Of a DNA stretch of 64,000 nucleotides, positions 26,224 through 35,746 are shown piece by piece. The notes beneath the pieces are model-generated. The model worked only from the letters and a program-made list of their open reading frames with translations. It ran no database searches and had not been told where the DNA came from. Both the position numbers and the translations under genes were made by a program. This DNA is from Clostridia bacterium (GTDB lineage: Bacteria > Bacillota_A > Clostridia > Oscillospirales > CAG-272). The DNA lies in assembly GCA_017467205.1 (NCBI GenBank), contig JAFTSQ010000025.1, forward strand, positions 77,754 through 141,753, written 5' to 3'. How positions within the stretch are numbered: position 1 is the stretch's first letter; each line of letters starts with the position of its first letter.

Positions 26224-26646
26224 CTATTCCGTCACGACGCCCTTTTTAAGAATCAGATTTGCGTACAGTGCCGATTCGCCCGTCATAATTACTGCGTAGG
26301 CGCTTTTTGCTCTTTCATAGAACTCAAATCTCTCAAGTCGCTCGATTTTTTCGTCGGTGTAGGGCTTTATCAGGTTTTCATACGCCTCCCAAATAGGAGT
26401 TTCAACCCTGTCGCCTGCGACCTTATCCATAATATAAGCGGGCTTTGCATAGGTGTCGAGCGGGAAAAGGGTCAGCATAGCCTCGACTAACTCCAAAGCA
26501 CCGTGACCGTCGCATCTTACGCACCGTTTTCCAATGCTTTCTCCGGGGAAGTTGCCGTCGCCTATCACAATCTCGTCGCCGTGACCCATCTCCATCAAAA
26601 TCTTTATAAGCTCGGGTGAGATGATTTTCGGTATACCCTTTAGCAT
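26224..26646 (-). CDS. fucU: L-fucose mutarotase (RbsD/FucU family)
   Basis: 140 residues from the ATG at 26646 (AAGGGGG about 8 bp upstream). It interconverts alpha and beta L-fucose anomers for FucI. Family marks: LKGIPKIISPELIKILMEMGHGDEI with the catalytic His, DGNFPGE, and a C-terminal YANLILKKGV. It lies 19 bp after fucI on the same strand, so is cotranscribed. Confidence 0.9.
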   Translation of the reverse strand: MLKGIPKIISPELIKILMEMGHGDEIVIGDGNFPGESIGKRCVRCDGHGALELVEAMLTLFPLDTYAKPAYIMDKVAGDRVETPIWEAYENLIKPYTDEKIERLERFEFYERAKSAYAVIMTGESALYANLILKKGVVTE

Positions 26647-26665
26647 AAACATTTCCCCCTTCGCC

Positions 26666-28471
26666 TTATTTGCAGGTGCTCTTATACATCGGACCGTACG
26701 CCGCGCAAGCCCGATAGTCAGCCCCTTCCTTGTCCATACCAAATGCGTTCCAAGCGGCAGGGCGGAAGATTTTTTCCTCGTCGACGTTGTGCATACAAAC
26801 GGGTATCCTGAGTATAGAGCAGAGGGTGATGATATCAGCACCGATATGACCGTAGGAGATAGCGCCGTGGTTAGCGCCCCAGTTATTCATAACGTCGTAG
26901 GCGGACTTGAAAGCGCCCGTACCCGTGCATCTCGGCGCAAACCAAGTGCACGGCCAGGTGTAGTCCGTCCTCTTCCAAAGGGTGTCCGAAACCTCTTCGG
27001 GCAGCTCCACCGTCCAGCCCTCTGCTATCTGAACCACAGGACCGAGTCCCTTTACGAGATTGAGCCTTATCATAGTTGCGGGCATCTCGCATCGGGTTTC
27101 AAATCTTGAGGAATATCCGCCGCCTCTGAAATAACCGAGGTCTGCGTAATTCCAGGTAGCATTTTCGAGTATTGCCGCCTGGTCGGCTTCGGTTACCTCG
27201 TACCACGGCTTCATCGTCGGATTGCCGAGCGCATCCTTTGCCGCTCCGTTTGCATCGAGGCAGCAAGCGCCCGAATTGATAAGGTGAATAAATCCACCCG
27301 CGTCCTTTGCCTTTCCTGTGATAGAATAGCCCGTCGCCGCCTTGACGGCATCCTCGCTCCAATAGGTGCGCACGTCGGCAAACATTTGAGCGCGGTTGGT
27401 GAGCAGCTTCATAAACAGCATACCAATGCCGTTGAGGACGTCGTTTTCGGTCGCAAGGATGTACGGCTCGCGCGCACCGTTCCAGTCGAACGAGGTGTTG
27501 AGCATTGATTCCGCGAAATCGCAGTTCGGGTAAAAATCAGTCCACTGCCTCTGACCTTGGAAGCCTGCGGCGATAGCGTTATGACCCACCATTTCCTCCT
27601 CGTGTCCGCGGCGAAGGTTTGCGTTTCCGTTCATCAGGTCCTTGATAATCACCATCATCTTGACGACGAATTCCCAATCTGCATCCTTCTCGGCTCTGGA
27701 TTTCTGTAAATTCTCGGGGTTTTTATCAAATCCCTCGATGCACCGCTGTCTCGTCCACTTCAGCGCTTTTTGGTATTCCGCCTCGTCGTAAATACCCTCG
27801 CTCATACGTCTGATAATTTCCACCTCGTCGACCGATTCAACGCGCATACCGAGATATTCCTCGATAAATTCGGGGCTTATGATAGAGCCGCCTATTCCCA
27901 TACAGATAGAGCCTATCTGCAGATAGGATTTTCCGCGCATAGTAGCTGCCGCGACGGCGGCGCGACCGAACCGCAAAAGCTTTTCTGCAACGTCATCGGG
28001 AATTTTGGTATCGGCAGCATCGCAAACGTCGTGACCGTAAATGCCAAAGGCGGGAAGACCCTTTTGCGCGTGAGTCGCCAAAACAGAGGCAAGATAAACA
28101 GCACCGGGTCTTTCGGTTCCGTTGAAGCCCCAAACAGCCTTGATGGTGTTCTTATCCATATCCATCGTTTCAGCACCGTAGCACCAGCACGGCGTGACGG
28201 TAACGGTGATATCAACGCCTGCCTTGCGGAATTTGTCCGCGCACATAGCAGCCTCGCCGACTCTGCCGATGGTGGTGTCGGCGATAATTACCTTGACGGG
28301 CTCGCCGTTTGAGTATTTAATATTTTCCCTTAAGAGATTAGCGGCGCTCCTTGCCATATTCATAGTTTGCTCCTCGAGCGATTCGCGAACGCCGAGCACA
28401 CCGCGCCTTCCGTCGATTGTCGGGCGAATGCCGATTACGGGGTAGTCGCCTATGAGTCTTGATTTTGCCAT
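26666..28471 (-). CDS. fucI: L-fucose isomerase
   Basis: 601 residues (E. coli FucI is 591). Mn2+-dependent ketol isomerase converting L-fucose to L-fuculose in the cytoplasm. The N-terminal [23 protein letters not shown] and the metal-ligand region ([15 protein letters not shown]; later [14 protein letters not shown]) match the family. Start at ATG 28471 after AAAGGAG. It forms a fucI-fucU operon divergent from an AraC regulator. L-arabinose isomerase is excluded by length and the fucU partner. Fuculokinase and aldolase are not in the window. Confidence 0.93.
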   Translation of the reverse strand: MAKSRLIGDYPVIGIRPTIDGRRGVLGVRESLEEQTMNMARSAANLLRENIKYSNGEPVKVIIADTTIGRVGEAAMCADKFRKAGVDITVTVTPCWCYGAETMDMDKNTIKAVWGFNGTERPGAVYLASVLATHAQKGLPAFGIYGHDVCDAADTKIPDDVAEKLLRFGRAAVAAATMRGKSYLQIGSICMGIGGSIISPEFIEEYLGMRVESVDEVEIIRRMSEGIYDEAEYQKALKWTRQRCIEGFDKNPENLQKSRAEKDADWEFVVKMMVIIKDLMNGNANLRRGHEEEMVGHNAIAAGFQGQRQWTDFYPNCDFAESMLNTSFDWNGAREPYILATENDVLNGIGMLFMKLLTNRAQMFADVRTYWSEDAVKAATGYSITGKAKDAGGFIHLINSGACCLDANGAAKDALGNPTMKPWYEVTEADQAAILENATWNYADLGYFRGGGYSSRFETRCEMPATMIRLNLVKGLGPVVQIAEGWTVELPEEVSDTLWKRTDYTWPCTWFAPRCTGTGAFKSAYDVMNNWGANHGAISYGHIGADIITLCSILRIPVCMHNVDEEKIFRPAAWNAFGMDKEGADYRACAAYGPMYKSTCK

Positions 28472-28525
28472 AATTAACTCTCCTTTTTTGTAAAGTATAT
28501 AAATTGCTTTAATACAATTATACAC

Positions 28526-28555
28526 TTGAAATTTGCCGATTTCTTGTGTTATAAT
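28526..28555 (+). promoter_or_regulatory. Promoter of the AraC regulator gene
   Basis: TTGAAA (28526-28531), 18-bp spacer, TATAAT (28550-28555), in the 120-bp divergent gap with fucI. Confidence 0.65.
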
Positions 28556-28593
28556 GATAGAAAGTATAATTATTTACAGAAAAGAGAGCTTAT

Positions 28594-29436
28594 ATGGCTT
28601 ATCACGAGATAGAGCAGCGTGGAACTGCCGATTTTCCCTTCGCATACTTTCACCTCGACTTCGAGCATTCAAGATACAATATGTCTGCTCACTGGCACGC
28701 GGAATTTGAAATTATACGTGTACTGGAGGGTGAATTGCATATCCTTTTGAACAACACCTCGTATATCGCAGGCAAGGGCGATATAATATTCGTCAATTCC
28801 GAAACGGTTCATCAGGGCACACCGAGGGGGTGCGTGTACGAATGTATCGTATTTCACGCGGATTTTTTGCATACGGAAAGGTATGACAGTCACGGCTTTA
28901 TAAAGAGTCTTCTTGACCGTGAGTGCTCTGTGAAGGAGTATTTTCCGTGCGGTGATAACGAAATCAACCGAGCAATAAACCTCATCTTTGATTCCCTGAC
29001 GGCTAAAGGCTTGGCTTATAAATTCCGCGTAATATCCGCCTTTTATCAGTTCTTTGCGCTCGTATACGAGGAAAAGCTATATTCACGGAATATAGGAGGG
29101 AACACCATCTCGACCGACAAGAGCATAGCGAAGCTTAAAAAGATTCTTTCGTTCATAAGAGGAAATTACGATAAGCCCATCACGCTTTCTGAGATAGCAA
29201 GCACCGTCGGAATGTCGCCGAAATATTTAGGCTGTTTTTTCAAAAAAATGACCGAAAGAACGCCGATAGAATACCTGAACGAATACCGCGTGGAAAGGGC
29301 GGCGCATAAATTAAGAAGCACCGATATGAGCGTTACCGATATTGCTTTTTGCTGCGGCTTTTCCGACCTTAGCTATTTCATAAAAACCTTCAAGAGCATC
29401 AAGGGAATATCGCCGGGCAAATTCAAGAATACGTAG
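28594..29436 (+). CDS. AraC-family transcriptional regulator of the fuc genes
   Basis: 280 residues: an N-terminal cupin sensor (SAHWHAEFEIIRVLEGELHILLNNT, about residues 30-55) and two complete C-terminal HTH motifs (ITLSEIASTVGMSPKYLGCFFKKMT; VTDIAFCCGFSDLSYFIKTFKSIKGISPGKF). It is divergent from fucI-fucU and probably activates them in response to fucose or a glycan fragment. The ribosome site AAAGAGAG is modest. Confidence 0.9.
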   Translation: MAYHEIEQRGTADFPFAYFHLDFEHSRYNMSAHWHAEFEIIRVLEGELHILLNNTSYIAGKGDIIFVNSETVHQGTPRGCVYECIVFHADFLHTERYDSHGFIKSLLDRECSVKEYFPCGDNEINRAINLIFDSLTAKGLAYKFRVISAFYQFFALVYEEKLYSRNIGGNTISTDKSIAKLKKILSFIRGNYDKPITLSEIASTVGMSPKYLGCFFKKMTERTPIEYLNEYRVERAAHKLRSTDMSVTDIAFCCGFSDLSYFIKTFKSIKGISPGKFKNT

Positions 29437-29528
29437 TCCTGCTGCTGTGTCAAGACGAATTCCCCATTTTCTGCTGAAAAATATTTCGCACAATCGGGAT
29501 TTTTGCGTTAATTTTCTGCCGGGGAATA

Positions 29529-29557
29529 TTGATTTTTCGCGCGCGGTGTGTTAAAAT
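29529..29557 (+). promoter_or_regulatory. Promoter of the coiled-coil protein gene
   Basis: TTGATT (29529-29534), 17-bp spacer, TAAAAT (29552-29557). Confidence 0.6.
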
Positions 29558-29608
29558 AAGTTATACAGAGAATTATTGTTTATCATTTGAGCCTACGGAG
29601 GAAATTTT

Positions 29609-31732
29609 ATGATGGTAGATTTCACTCATAACAGGATAATCGCAGATACCGTTACGGGCAAATTCAAGGATTGCTTTGAGGCGAGTATAACTCCCGCACT
29701 CGTCAGCGAGTACGGCGAGCTTTTGAGCGCCGTGCAGATGTATGATGACCATATAAGCGACGGATTCGTCCGCCGCGGTGAGTTCTATTATCCACTCACC
29801 GTCGTCGTTGGCGGCGAGGCGAGAATACGCTGGATAAAGTGGAGAACTCTGCCCTCTGACGATTTTCGTGACGAAGCGCCCTTTGCATACGTAGGCTCGG
29901 ATAATCTTGAAATATCCCTCGCGACCGACGTTCCGAAGGAATTTGAGGAAAAAATGTCGGGAAAGAAGATATATTCCTCCGAAAAAACCGTCAAGATGGC
30001 GGTAAGCTCGGTTTACCCGTCGCCCGTCGCTCTTTGCGGTAAGTATTCGCAGAGCTTTGTTGACGCTATGGCGTCGGCACTTACCGAGAAAATAGAAAAG
30101 AGCTTCCGCGCATCCGGGATTGCGGACAGCACGATAGAGCTTCGTCTTGTTTTCGCCCCCGCTACATATATGGAGCACACCTCCGATAACGTCACCTACC
30201 GCCGCCTTCTCCTCGGCGATAAGGGAAGCGCGCCGCGCGACTTCTGGGTCAAGTGGACGAGAAAGAACTCGTCTTCGGCGTACACGGTGAACGATGACAT
30301 TGATGAAGGCGATATCGAGTTTGATATAGGCGACGACGTTCCCGTCAAGATTCGCGAGAGGGAATATCGCTTCCTCGTTAGTACCGACCCGGACAAGTAT
30401 CAGTACTCAATGGGCAGAAAGAATATCACCGAATGGCGTGAGATAGTCAAGCGCGCTATCCGCCGCGGCGAGATGGCAAAGGCGGAGCTCGAAGAGGCAA
30501 CCGTAGCTTACGACGCCGATATCAACGATAAGCTCAACGCTATCCTTGAAAAGTATTCGAATCTCGGTACACCCACCCCCGTGCAGCAAGAAACGGCAGA
30601 GGAAGAACCTATCCTTGCACAAGCTCTTCCCGAAGAGCCGACAGATGAAGCGCCCGAGCTTGAGCTTGAGTCGGAGCTTGAGATAGCCGAAGAGTCGAAT
30701 GAGCCCGTTGCCACGGAAGAAGACGAAGCCGAGGGAGAGGCGGCGAGCGCACCCTTCGTTATCCGCAAGGAAATCACCCCGCAGCTTGAGGACGAGCCCG
30801 AGATAGTAGAGGAAACGGCAGAACAGCAAGAAGCGCCCGTCGAGGCGCAGAAGACCCCTGAGGTTGACATTGAAAAGCTTCGCGCCGAAATGGAAGCCAA
30901 GATACGCCTTGAATACGAGAGTAAGGCAAGGCGCAAGGCAGAGGAGGAGGCTCATCGCCTTCGCCTTGAGCAACAGGCGCTTTTAGAGGAAAACCGTCGT
31001 CTTGCAGAGGCGGCACGCCGTGCAGAAGCCGCGCGCCGTGCAGAAGAGGAGAGCCGTCTTGCCGAAGAAGCAAAGCTCCGCGCGAGAATAGAGGCAGAGG
31101 AGCGCGAGCGTGACAGACTCGCAGAGGCTGCTCGTATGGCACTTGAAAACAGAAAGCGCGAGGAAGAGGAGGCTCTTCGCCGCGCCGAAGAGGAAAGAGC
31201 GCGCCAGGAGGAGCTTGCCCGCGAGGCAGAAAGAGCTCGTCTTGAGGAGGCACGCCGTCTGGAAGCCGAGCGCATAATGCGCGAGGCGGAGGAGCGCCGA
31301 ATAGAAGAGGAGCGTCAGAGGAAAGCCGAGGAGGAAAGGCTCGCTCTTCAGAGAAGAGAAGAGGAAACCCGCGCCGCTATTGCCGCAGAGCAGAGGCGGC
31401 TTGCGGAGGAAAAGAGCCGCACCGAGCTTACATTCAAGGAAGAGGAAAAGCCGAAGGTCGAGTATACCTACGTGCGTAAGCTTGTCCGCCTTATCTTCCG
31501 TCATCCCGTTGACCCCAACGTCACCTCGAGAATACAAGAGATAATGAGCTCCACTATCAAGTATTTCAACAAAGAGGACGTTTATATTCGCGTTAAGGCG
31601 AGCATTCCCGATGAGTCGACAGTCATTCTTGATTTCGTCAGAATTCCCGAGGAGGAAAACGAGCTTCTTATCAATATTATAAAGGTGCTCGGAAACAGTG
31701 GACTTGGAATAGGTAAAGTAACAGTTGAGTAA
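29609..31732 (+). CDS. Large charged coiled-coil protein with conserved-looking terminal domains, unknown
   Basis: 707 residues, no signal peptide or membrane helix. Residues 1-~310 look globular and beta-rich (KFKDCFEASITPALVSEYGE; RRGEFYYPLTVVV; RIRWIKW). Residues ~315-430 are acidic and Pro/Glu-rich. Residues ~430-600 are an almost uninterrupted Ala/Glu/Arg helix (EEAHRLRLEQQALLEENRRL...), a long single helix or coiled coil like TolA. The last ~95 residues (EYTYVRKLVRLIFRHPVDPN...NSGLGIGKVTVE) are again globular. The architecture suggests a cytoplasmic spacer or scaffold connecting two binding domains. I do not recognise the family. Single gene with its own promoter and terminator. Confidence 0.75.
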   Translation: MMVDFTHNRIIADTVTGKFKDCFEASITPALVSEYGELLSAVQMYDDHISDGFVRRGEFYYPLTVVVGGEARIRWIKWRTLPSDDFRDEAPFAYVGSDNLEISLATDVPKEFEEKMSGKKIYSSEKTVKMAVSSVYPSPVALCGKYSQSFVDAMASALTEKIEKSFRASGIADSTIELRLVFAPATYMEHTSDNVTYRRLLLGDKGSAPRDFWVKWTRKNSSSAYTVNDDIDEGDIEFDIGDDVPVKIREREYRFLVSTDPDKYQYSMGRKNITEWREIVKRAIRRGEMAKAELEEATVAYDADINDKLNAILEKYSNLGTPTPVQQETAEEEPILAQALPEEPTDEAPELELESELEIAEESNEPVATEEDEAEGEAASAPFVIRKEITPQLEDEPEIVEETAEQQEAPVEAQKTPEVDIEKLRAEMEAKIRLEYESKARRKAEEEAHRLRLEQQALLEENRRLAEAARRAEAARRAEEESRLAEEAKLRARIEAEERERDRLAEAARMALENRKREEEEALRRAEEERARQEELAREAERARLEEARRLEAERIMREAEERRIEEERQRKAEEERLALQRREEETRAAIAAEQRRLAEEKSRTELTFKEEEKPKVEYTYVRKLVRLIFRHPVDPNVTSRIQEIMSSTIKYFNKEDVYIRVKASIPDESTVILDFVRIPEEENELLINIIKVLGNSGLGIGKVTVE

Positions 31733-31762
31733 GATTGAGAGGCTACATAACCTAATAAAAAC

Positions 31763-31803
31763 GAGAGGTATTGTGTGAAGAAACACAGTACCTCTCTAAT
31801 ATT
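31763..31803. terminator. Terminator between convergent genes
   Basis: GAGAGGTA ... TACCTCTC with inner GTGT/ACAC (31763-31796), followed by a T-rich stretch. Confidence 0.75.
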
Positions 31804-31835
31804 TTCTGCTCTAAATTCGTTCGCCTCGGGTCGTT

Positions 31836-32324
31836 CTATGCGCTTGTATATTGCGGCTCTTCGATAGTTAGGGTAATCATTAGCCTTCCGCCCTCGCGCC
31901 GCAGTCGCTTTTCTGCGCTGACGCCACAGCTGTTCAGCGCAAATACCGAGGAATCTATCATATCGCATATCCGCTCTATCTTGTCGGCGGGGGATGCGGT
32001 GGTAAGCCTTTTAGGCGTCGCCATAGCCACCATTTCCTCAATCATCGCCTCACTCTCTGCAACGTTGAGCGAGCCTGCACGGATTTTTGAGAGCGCCGCC
32101 CTTTGCGACGGCTCGTCCTCAAGGCGCAGAAGCGCGCGGGCGTGCCGCTCCGAAAGATTTGCGTCGAGTATCAGCTCGCGCATATACGGCGAGAAGCGCA
32201 AAAGCCTGAGCTTGTTCGCTATGTAGGACTGGCTCATACCGAGCCTTGCGGCAAGCTCCTCTTGCGTGGTCTTGCACATTCTTATCGTTCCGAAAAGAGC
32301 TGTGGCTTCTTCAAACATATTCAT
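31836..32324 (-). CDS. Truncated ParB/Noc-like DNA-binding protein lacking the CTPase domain
   Basis: 162 residues. It has the central HTH of ParB/Noc/KorB proteins (KTTQEELAARLGMSQSYIANKLRLLRFSPYMRELILDANLSERHARALLRLED), here at the very N-terminus, followed by a linker and a C-terminal segment. The N-terminal ParB nuclease-like/CTPase domain with the GxRR motif is absent. The start at 32324 has GGGGTGGGG upstream, so it is not an obvious frameshift. It lies downstream of rsmG, where Firmicutes carry noc-parA-parB. It may be a DNA-only relic or a dedicated adaptor; ParA and full ParB are not here. Confidence 0.78.
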   Translation of the reverse strand: MNMFEEATALFGTIRMCKTTQEELAARLGMSQSYIANKLRLLRFSPYMRELILDANLSERHARALLRLEDEPSQRAALSKIRAGSLNVAESEAMIEEMVAMATPKRLTTASPADKIERICDMIDSSVFALNSCGVSAEKRLRREGGRLMITLTIEEPQYTSA

Positions 32325-32424
32325 AACTAACCCCACCCCGTGTGCGTTTTATTTAGATTATAGCACGCTTGGTTGGTGGATAGTGTCGAATATTCGCATC
32401 GGCGGAATTTGCGAAATTTTAATG

Positions 32425-33162
32425 TTATAATGGCTTTTTTGATATCTGCGCAAATGGCCGCGGATACTTATCCGAGGTTTTTGCCGCCTTCTCAATAAAT
32501 ATAAGCGGATGAGTGACGGACTCCTTGCCGTCGGTCAGGTTGACCGTTTTAACGGTAGGGTTCTTGCCGCCGAGGGTGGCAATAGCGCGCTTCGCGCCGG
32601 AAAGCTCGAACTCCGCGTTCTTACCTTTCATAGCAATCATTCTGCCGCCAACCTTAACGAGGGGCAAGCAAAGCTCAGAGAGCACTCGCAGCTCGGCAAC
32701 CGCCCTCGCCGTTGCTATATCAAATCTTTCGCGCAGCTCGGGGCTTTTTCCTGCGTCCTCTGCTCGCATTGTGAGCGTTTTGAGATTATCAAGACCCAAG
32801 AGCCTCGCCGCTCCCTCAACGTAGCTTGTCCTCTTTGCCGTTGAGTCAAGAGCGGCGACCGTAACGTCGCCTCTCAAAATAGCTATGGGCAGAGAAGGGA
32901 AGCCCGCGCCACAGCCAACGTCTATTATCTTCGCCCTCTTTGGCAGCTCAAGGACGAGGCTTGCGCAGTCGGCATAGTGATTGAGTATTATTCTTTCGGG
33001 CTCGGTTATCGCCGTGAGATTGTATTTTTCGTTTTCCTCGAGCATATGCTGCGTCAGAGCGTAAAATCTTTGGCTTGCCTCAATGTTCAAAAGCGAGGAG
33101 AGCGAATTTGCGGCAAAGATGCGGGTCAGCTCGGAGGTGAATTCTTTTTCGTTAAGAGTCAT
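32425..33162 (-). CDS. rsmG: 16S rRNA (guanine-N7)-methyltransferase G
   Basis: 245 residues from the ATG at 33162 (AAAGGAG upstream). SAM-dependent enzyme methylating G527 of 16S rRNA. The SAM site VGCGAGFPSLPIAI (about residue 75) and the following ALDSTAKRTSYVE and ATARAVAELRVLSEL motifs are typical of RsmG/GidB. First gene of an operon with the ParB-like gene, 100 bp upstream of it. Confidence 0.95.
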   Translation of the reverse strand: MTLNEKEFTSELTRIFAANSLSSLLNIEASQRFYALTQHMLEENEKYNLTAITEPERIILNHYADCASLVLELPKRAKIIDVGCGAGFPSLPIAILRGDVTVAALDSTAKRTSYVEGAARLLGLDNLKTLTMRAEDAGKSPELRERFDIATARAVAELRVLSELCLPLVKVGGRMIAMKGKNAEFELSGAKRAIATLGGKNPTVKTVNLTDGKESVTHPLIFIEKAAKTSDKYPRPFAQISKKPL

Positions 33163-33283
33163 AAGGATGCGCTCCTTTTGGTGATAAGTACATTTTACCA
33201 TCTTTGCCGCCCGTTGTCAAGCGCGGCAGGCGTTTCGGTTGCTCTTGCTATTAAAAAATTGTTTATTTTTTAACGATTGAATA

Positions 33284-33312
33284 TTGACTATCTTGACAAG
33301 TTGTGATATTAT
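33284..33312 (+). promoter_or_regulatory. pgk promoter
   Basis: TTGACT (33284-33289), 17-bp spacer, TATTAT (33307-33312). Confidence 0.65.
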
Positions 33313-33353
33313 ATATGAAGGAATAAAATTTAATTCAAAAAAGGAGAATACAA

Positions 33354-34670
33354 ATGGCTGCTTACAACAAGAAAACCATTGAGGACGTTGAGGTACGTGG
33401 CAAGACAGTGCTTGTCCGTTGCGATTTTAACGTTCCTATGAAGGACGGCGTTATCACGTCTGACAAGAGAATAGTAGAGGCTCTTCCCACCGTTAAGTAT
33501 CTTATGAACAACGGCGCGAAGGTTATCCTTTGCTCTCATATGGGCAAGCCCCACAATATCTTCACCGAAGGCTTCGGTCTTACCAAGAAGGAAAAGAAGG
33601 CTGTTGAAAAGCTCCCCGAGTCCGAGCAGGCAGCGGCAAAGGCAGAATATCTTGCAAAGGCTGTATCCTCGGATAAGAAGAAGCTCACCCTCAAGCCCGT
33701 ATGCGATAGAATCAACGAGCTTCTCGGTGAGGTTAAGGTTACCTTCGCAGAGGACATTATAGGCGAGGACGCAAAGGCAAAGGTCGCAGCTCTCAAGGCA
33801 GGCGAGGCAGTTCTTCTTGAGAACACGAGATTTGACGCTCGTGAGGAAAAGAACGGCGCTGACTTTGCAAAGGAGCTTGCATCCTACGCTGATATCTTTG
33901 TAAACGACGCATTCGGCGCGGCTCACAGAGCTCACGCATCTACCGCAGGCGTTGCAGATTATATCCCCGCAGTTTGCGGCTACCTCATTCAGAAGGAAAT
34001 CTCGGTTATGGGTAAGGCTCTTTCCGCTCCCGAGCGTCCCTTCGTTGCTATCCTCGGCGGTGCAAAGGTAGCTGATAAGCTCAACGTAATCGACAACCTT
34101 CTCGGCAAGGTTGACACTCTTATAATCGGCGGCGGTATGGCATACACCTTCGCGGCTGCAAACGGCTATTGCGTTGGAAAGTCGCTTCTTGACGAAACCA
34201 AGCTTGACTACTGCCGTGAAATGATGGCAAAGGCAAAGGCAAACGGCGTTAACCTTCTTCTTCCCGTTGATAACGGCGTTGCAGATTCCTTCCCGGATCC
34301 CATTGACGGTCCTGTTGACGTTCAGTACGTAGACGCTGATAATATTCCCGCTGACAAGGAAGGTCTTGACATCGGACCGAAGACTGCAAAGCTCTTCGCT
34401 GACGCGGTTCTTTCGGCAAAGACTGTCGTATGGAACGGTCCTATGGGCGTATTTGAGAACCCCACTCTTGCAAAGGGCACTATCGCAGTTGCAGAGGCTC
34501 TTGCGGCAAGCTCGGCAACCACTATCGTTGGCGGTGGTGACTCTGCGGCGGCTTGCGAGCAGCTCGGCTACGCGTCCAAGATCACCCATATCTCCACCGG
34601 CGGCGGAGCATCGCTTGAGTTCCTTGAGGGCAAGGATCTTCCCGGCGTAAGCTGCCTTATGGACAAATAA
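33354..34670 (+). CDS. pgk: Phosphoglycerate kinase
   Basis: 438 residues, slightly longer than the usual ~395-420 owing to an insertion around residues 75-100 ([22 protein letters not shown]). Substrate motif [12 protein letters not shown] near the N-terminus, SHMGKP, and the nucleotide site [12 protein letters not shown] near the C-terminus. It makes ATP and 3-phosphoglycerate from 1,3-bisphosphoglycerate. AAAGGAG is 9 bp before the ATG. It is followed by tpiA. Confidence 0.98.
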   Translation: MAAYNKKTIEDVEVRGKTVLVRCDFNVPMKDGVITSDKRIVEALPTVKYLMNNGAKVILCSHMGKPHNIFTEGFGLTKKEKKAVEKLPESEQAAAKAEYLAKAVSSDKKKLTLKPVCDRINELLGEVKVTFAEDIIGEDAKAKVAALKAGEAVLLENTRFDAREEKNGADFAKELASYADIFVNDAFGAAHRAHASTAGVADYIPAVCGYLIQKEISVMGKALSAPERPFVAILGGAKVADKLNVIDNLLGKVDTLIIGGGMAYTFAAANGYCVGKSLLDETKLDYCREMMAKAKANGVNLLLPVDNGVADSFPDPIDGPVDVQYVDADNIPADKEGLDIGPKTAKLFADAVLSAKTVVWNGPMGVFENPTLAKGTIAVAEALAASSATTIVGGGDSAAACEQLGYASKITHISTGGGASLEFLEGKDLPGVSCLMDK

Positions 34671-34704
34671 GATTCCATACAGCCCATCTCAAAAATATCA
34701 AGAG

Positions 34705-34736
34705 GGTAGCTTAAGGCTTTGAACTTGAGCTACCCC
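34705..34736 (+). terminator. Hairpin between pgk and tpiA without a T-run
   Basis: GGGTAGCTTAAG / CTTGAGCTACCC, a 12-bp stem (one G·T wobble) with an 8-base loop. The 3' side is CCTATTAAAG, not a T-run, so it is more likely an mRNA-processing or 3'-stabilising stem than a full terminator. Confidence 0.5.
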
Positions 34737-34763
34737 CTATTAAAGATTGAAAGGAAAAGGCAA

Positions 34764-35522
34764 ATGAGAAAAACAGTAATCGCGGGAAACTGGAAAATGA
34801 ATATGACCCCCGTCGAAGCAAAAAGCTTTATCGAAACCCTCGCACCCACCGTTCAGGGTATGAATAAGTGCGACATCGTTCTTTGCGTTCCCTTTGTTGA
34901 CATTGCTACCGCAGTTGAGGCGGCACGCGGAACGAATATCCATATCGGCGCGCAGAACGTCCACTTCGCTGAAAACGGTGCGTACACCGGTGAGGTAAGC
35001 GCAAAAATGCTCACCGAGATAGGCACGGAGTACGTCGTTATCGGTCACTCCGAGCGCCGTCAGTATTTCGGCGAAACCGACGCTACCGTAAATCTTCGCA
35101 CCAAGGCGGCACTCGCGGCAGGACTCAAGGTTATCCTTTGTCTTGGCGAGGTTAAGGAAGAGCGCCTTGACGGAATTACTAACGAAACCGTTGCTATTCA
35201 GACAAAGCTTGACCTCAAGGGCATCAGCGCCGAGGAGCTGAAGAACGTAATAATTGCCTACGAGCCTGTTTGGGCAATAGGCACGGGTCTTACCGCAACT
35301 CCCGAGCAGGCGGACGAAACCTGCGGAGTTATCAGAGGCGTCATTGCCGAGCTCTACGGAGATGAGGCAGCAGAGGCTATTACCATTCAGTACGGCGGCT
35401 CAATGAACGACGCTAACGCAGCCGACCTTCTCGCACGCGAGAACATCGACGGCGGTCTTATCGGCGGCGCATCGCTCAAGTGCGATAAGTTCCTCACCAT
35501 AATCAAAGCGGCAAACGCATAA
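34764..35522 (+). CDS. tpiA: Triosephosphate isomerase
   Basis: 252 residues from the ATG at 34764 (AAAGGAAAAGG before it). TIM-barrel enzyme interconverting dihydroxyacetone phosphate and glyceraldehyde-3-phosphate. N-terminal GNWKMN (catalytic Lys), the catalytic His in VIGHSERR, catalytic Glu in AYEPVWAIGTG, and phosphate loop QYGGSMNDANA are present. Cotranscribed with pgk. Confidence 0.98.
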   Translation: MRKTVIAGNWKMNMTPVEAKSFIETLAPTVQGMNKCDIVLCVPFVDIATAVEAARGTNIHIGAQNVHFAENGAYTGEVSAKMLTEIGTEYVVIGHSERRQYFGETDATVNLRTKAALAAGLKVILCLGEVKEERLDGITNETVAIQTKLDLKGISAEELKNVIIAYEPVWAIGTGLTATPEQADETCGVIRGVIAELYGDEAAEAITIQYGGSMNDANAADLLARENIDGGLIGGASLKCDKFLTIIKAANA

Positions 35523-35533
35523 GCGACTACAAA

Positions 35534-35571
35534 AACGGGCTCTTTTTTGATTAACAAGAGTCCGTTTTTTT
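35534..35571 (+). terminator. tpiA terminator
   Basis: ACGGGCTCTT / AAGAGTCCGT stem with an 8-T tail. Confidence 0.9.
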
Positions 35572-35585
35572 CTAATAAATTAGAA
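35570..35585. repeat. Second copy of the 16-bp palindrome TTCTAATAAATTAGAA
   Basis: Identical (as a palindrome) to 25025-25040. It lies ~100 bp upstream of the MsmX-type ATPase promoter, overlapping the tail of the tpiA terminator. Confidence 0.55.
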
Positions 35586-35680
35586 TTATTAAGCGTCGGT
35601 TTGGCGTTATGCTACTAAAAAGCGCGGCTTTTTTGTGAAAAGAGAACAAAAAAGATTTTTCAAAATCGTTAAGTTGCATC

Positions 35681-35709
35681 TTGGCGAGGGCGCGGTTTTA
35701 TGGTAGAAT
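35681..35709 (+). promoter_or_regulatory. Promoter of the sugar ABC ATPase gene
   Basis: TTGGCG (35681-35686), 17-bp spacer, TAGAAT (35704-35709) within TATGGTAGAATAT, the same -10 context as the valS promoter. Confidence 0.6.
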
Positions 35710-35746
35710 ATCTATGCTAAAAAATATTTTTTAAGGAGAAATAAAA

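Noticed and set aside
30407..31786. Long antisense frames within the 707-residue coiled-coil gene
   Set aside because: Ser/Arg- and Leu-rich shadows of GAG/GCN-rich sense codons, no start signals.
21127..31820. Shared 13-mer TTCTGCTCTAAAT near 21127 and 31805
   Set aside because: A 13-base match is expected by chance in 64 kb and the flanks do not agree.
33330..34589. 419-codon open frame antisense to pgk
   Set aside because: Mirror of a highly biased housekeeping gene; Cys/Leu/Ser-rich nonsense composition, no start signal.
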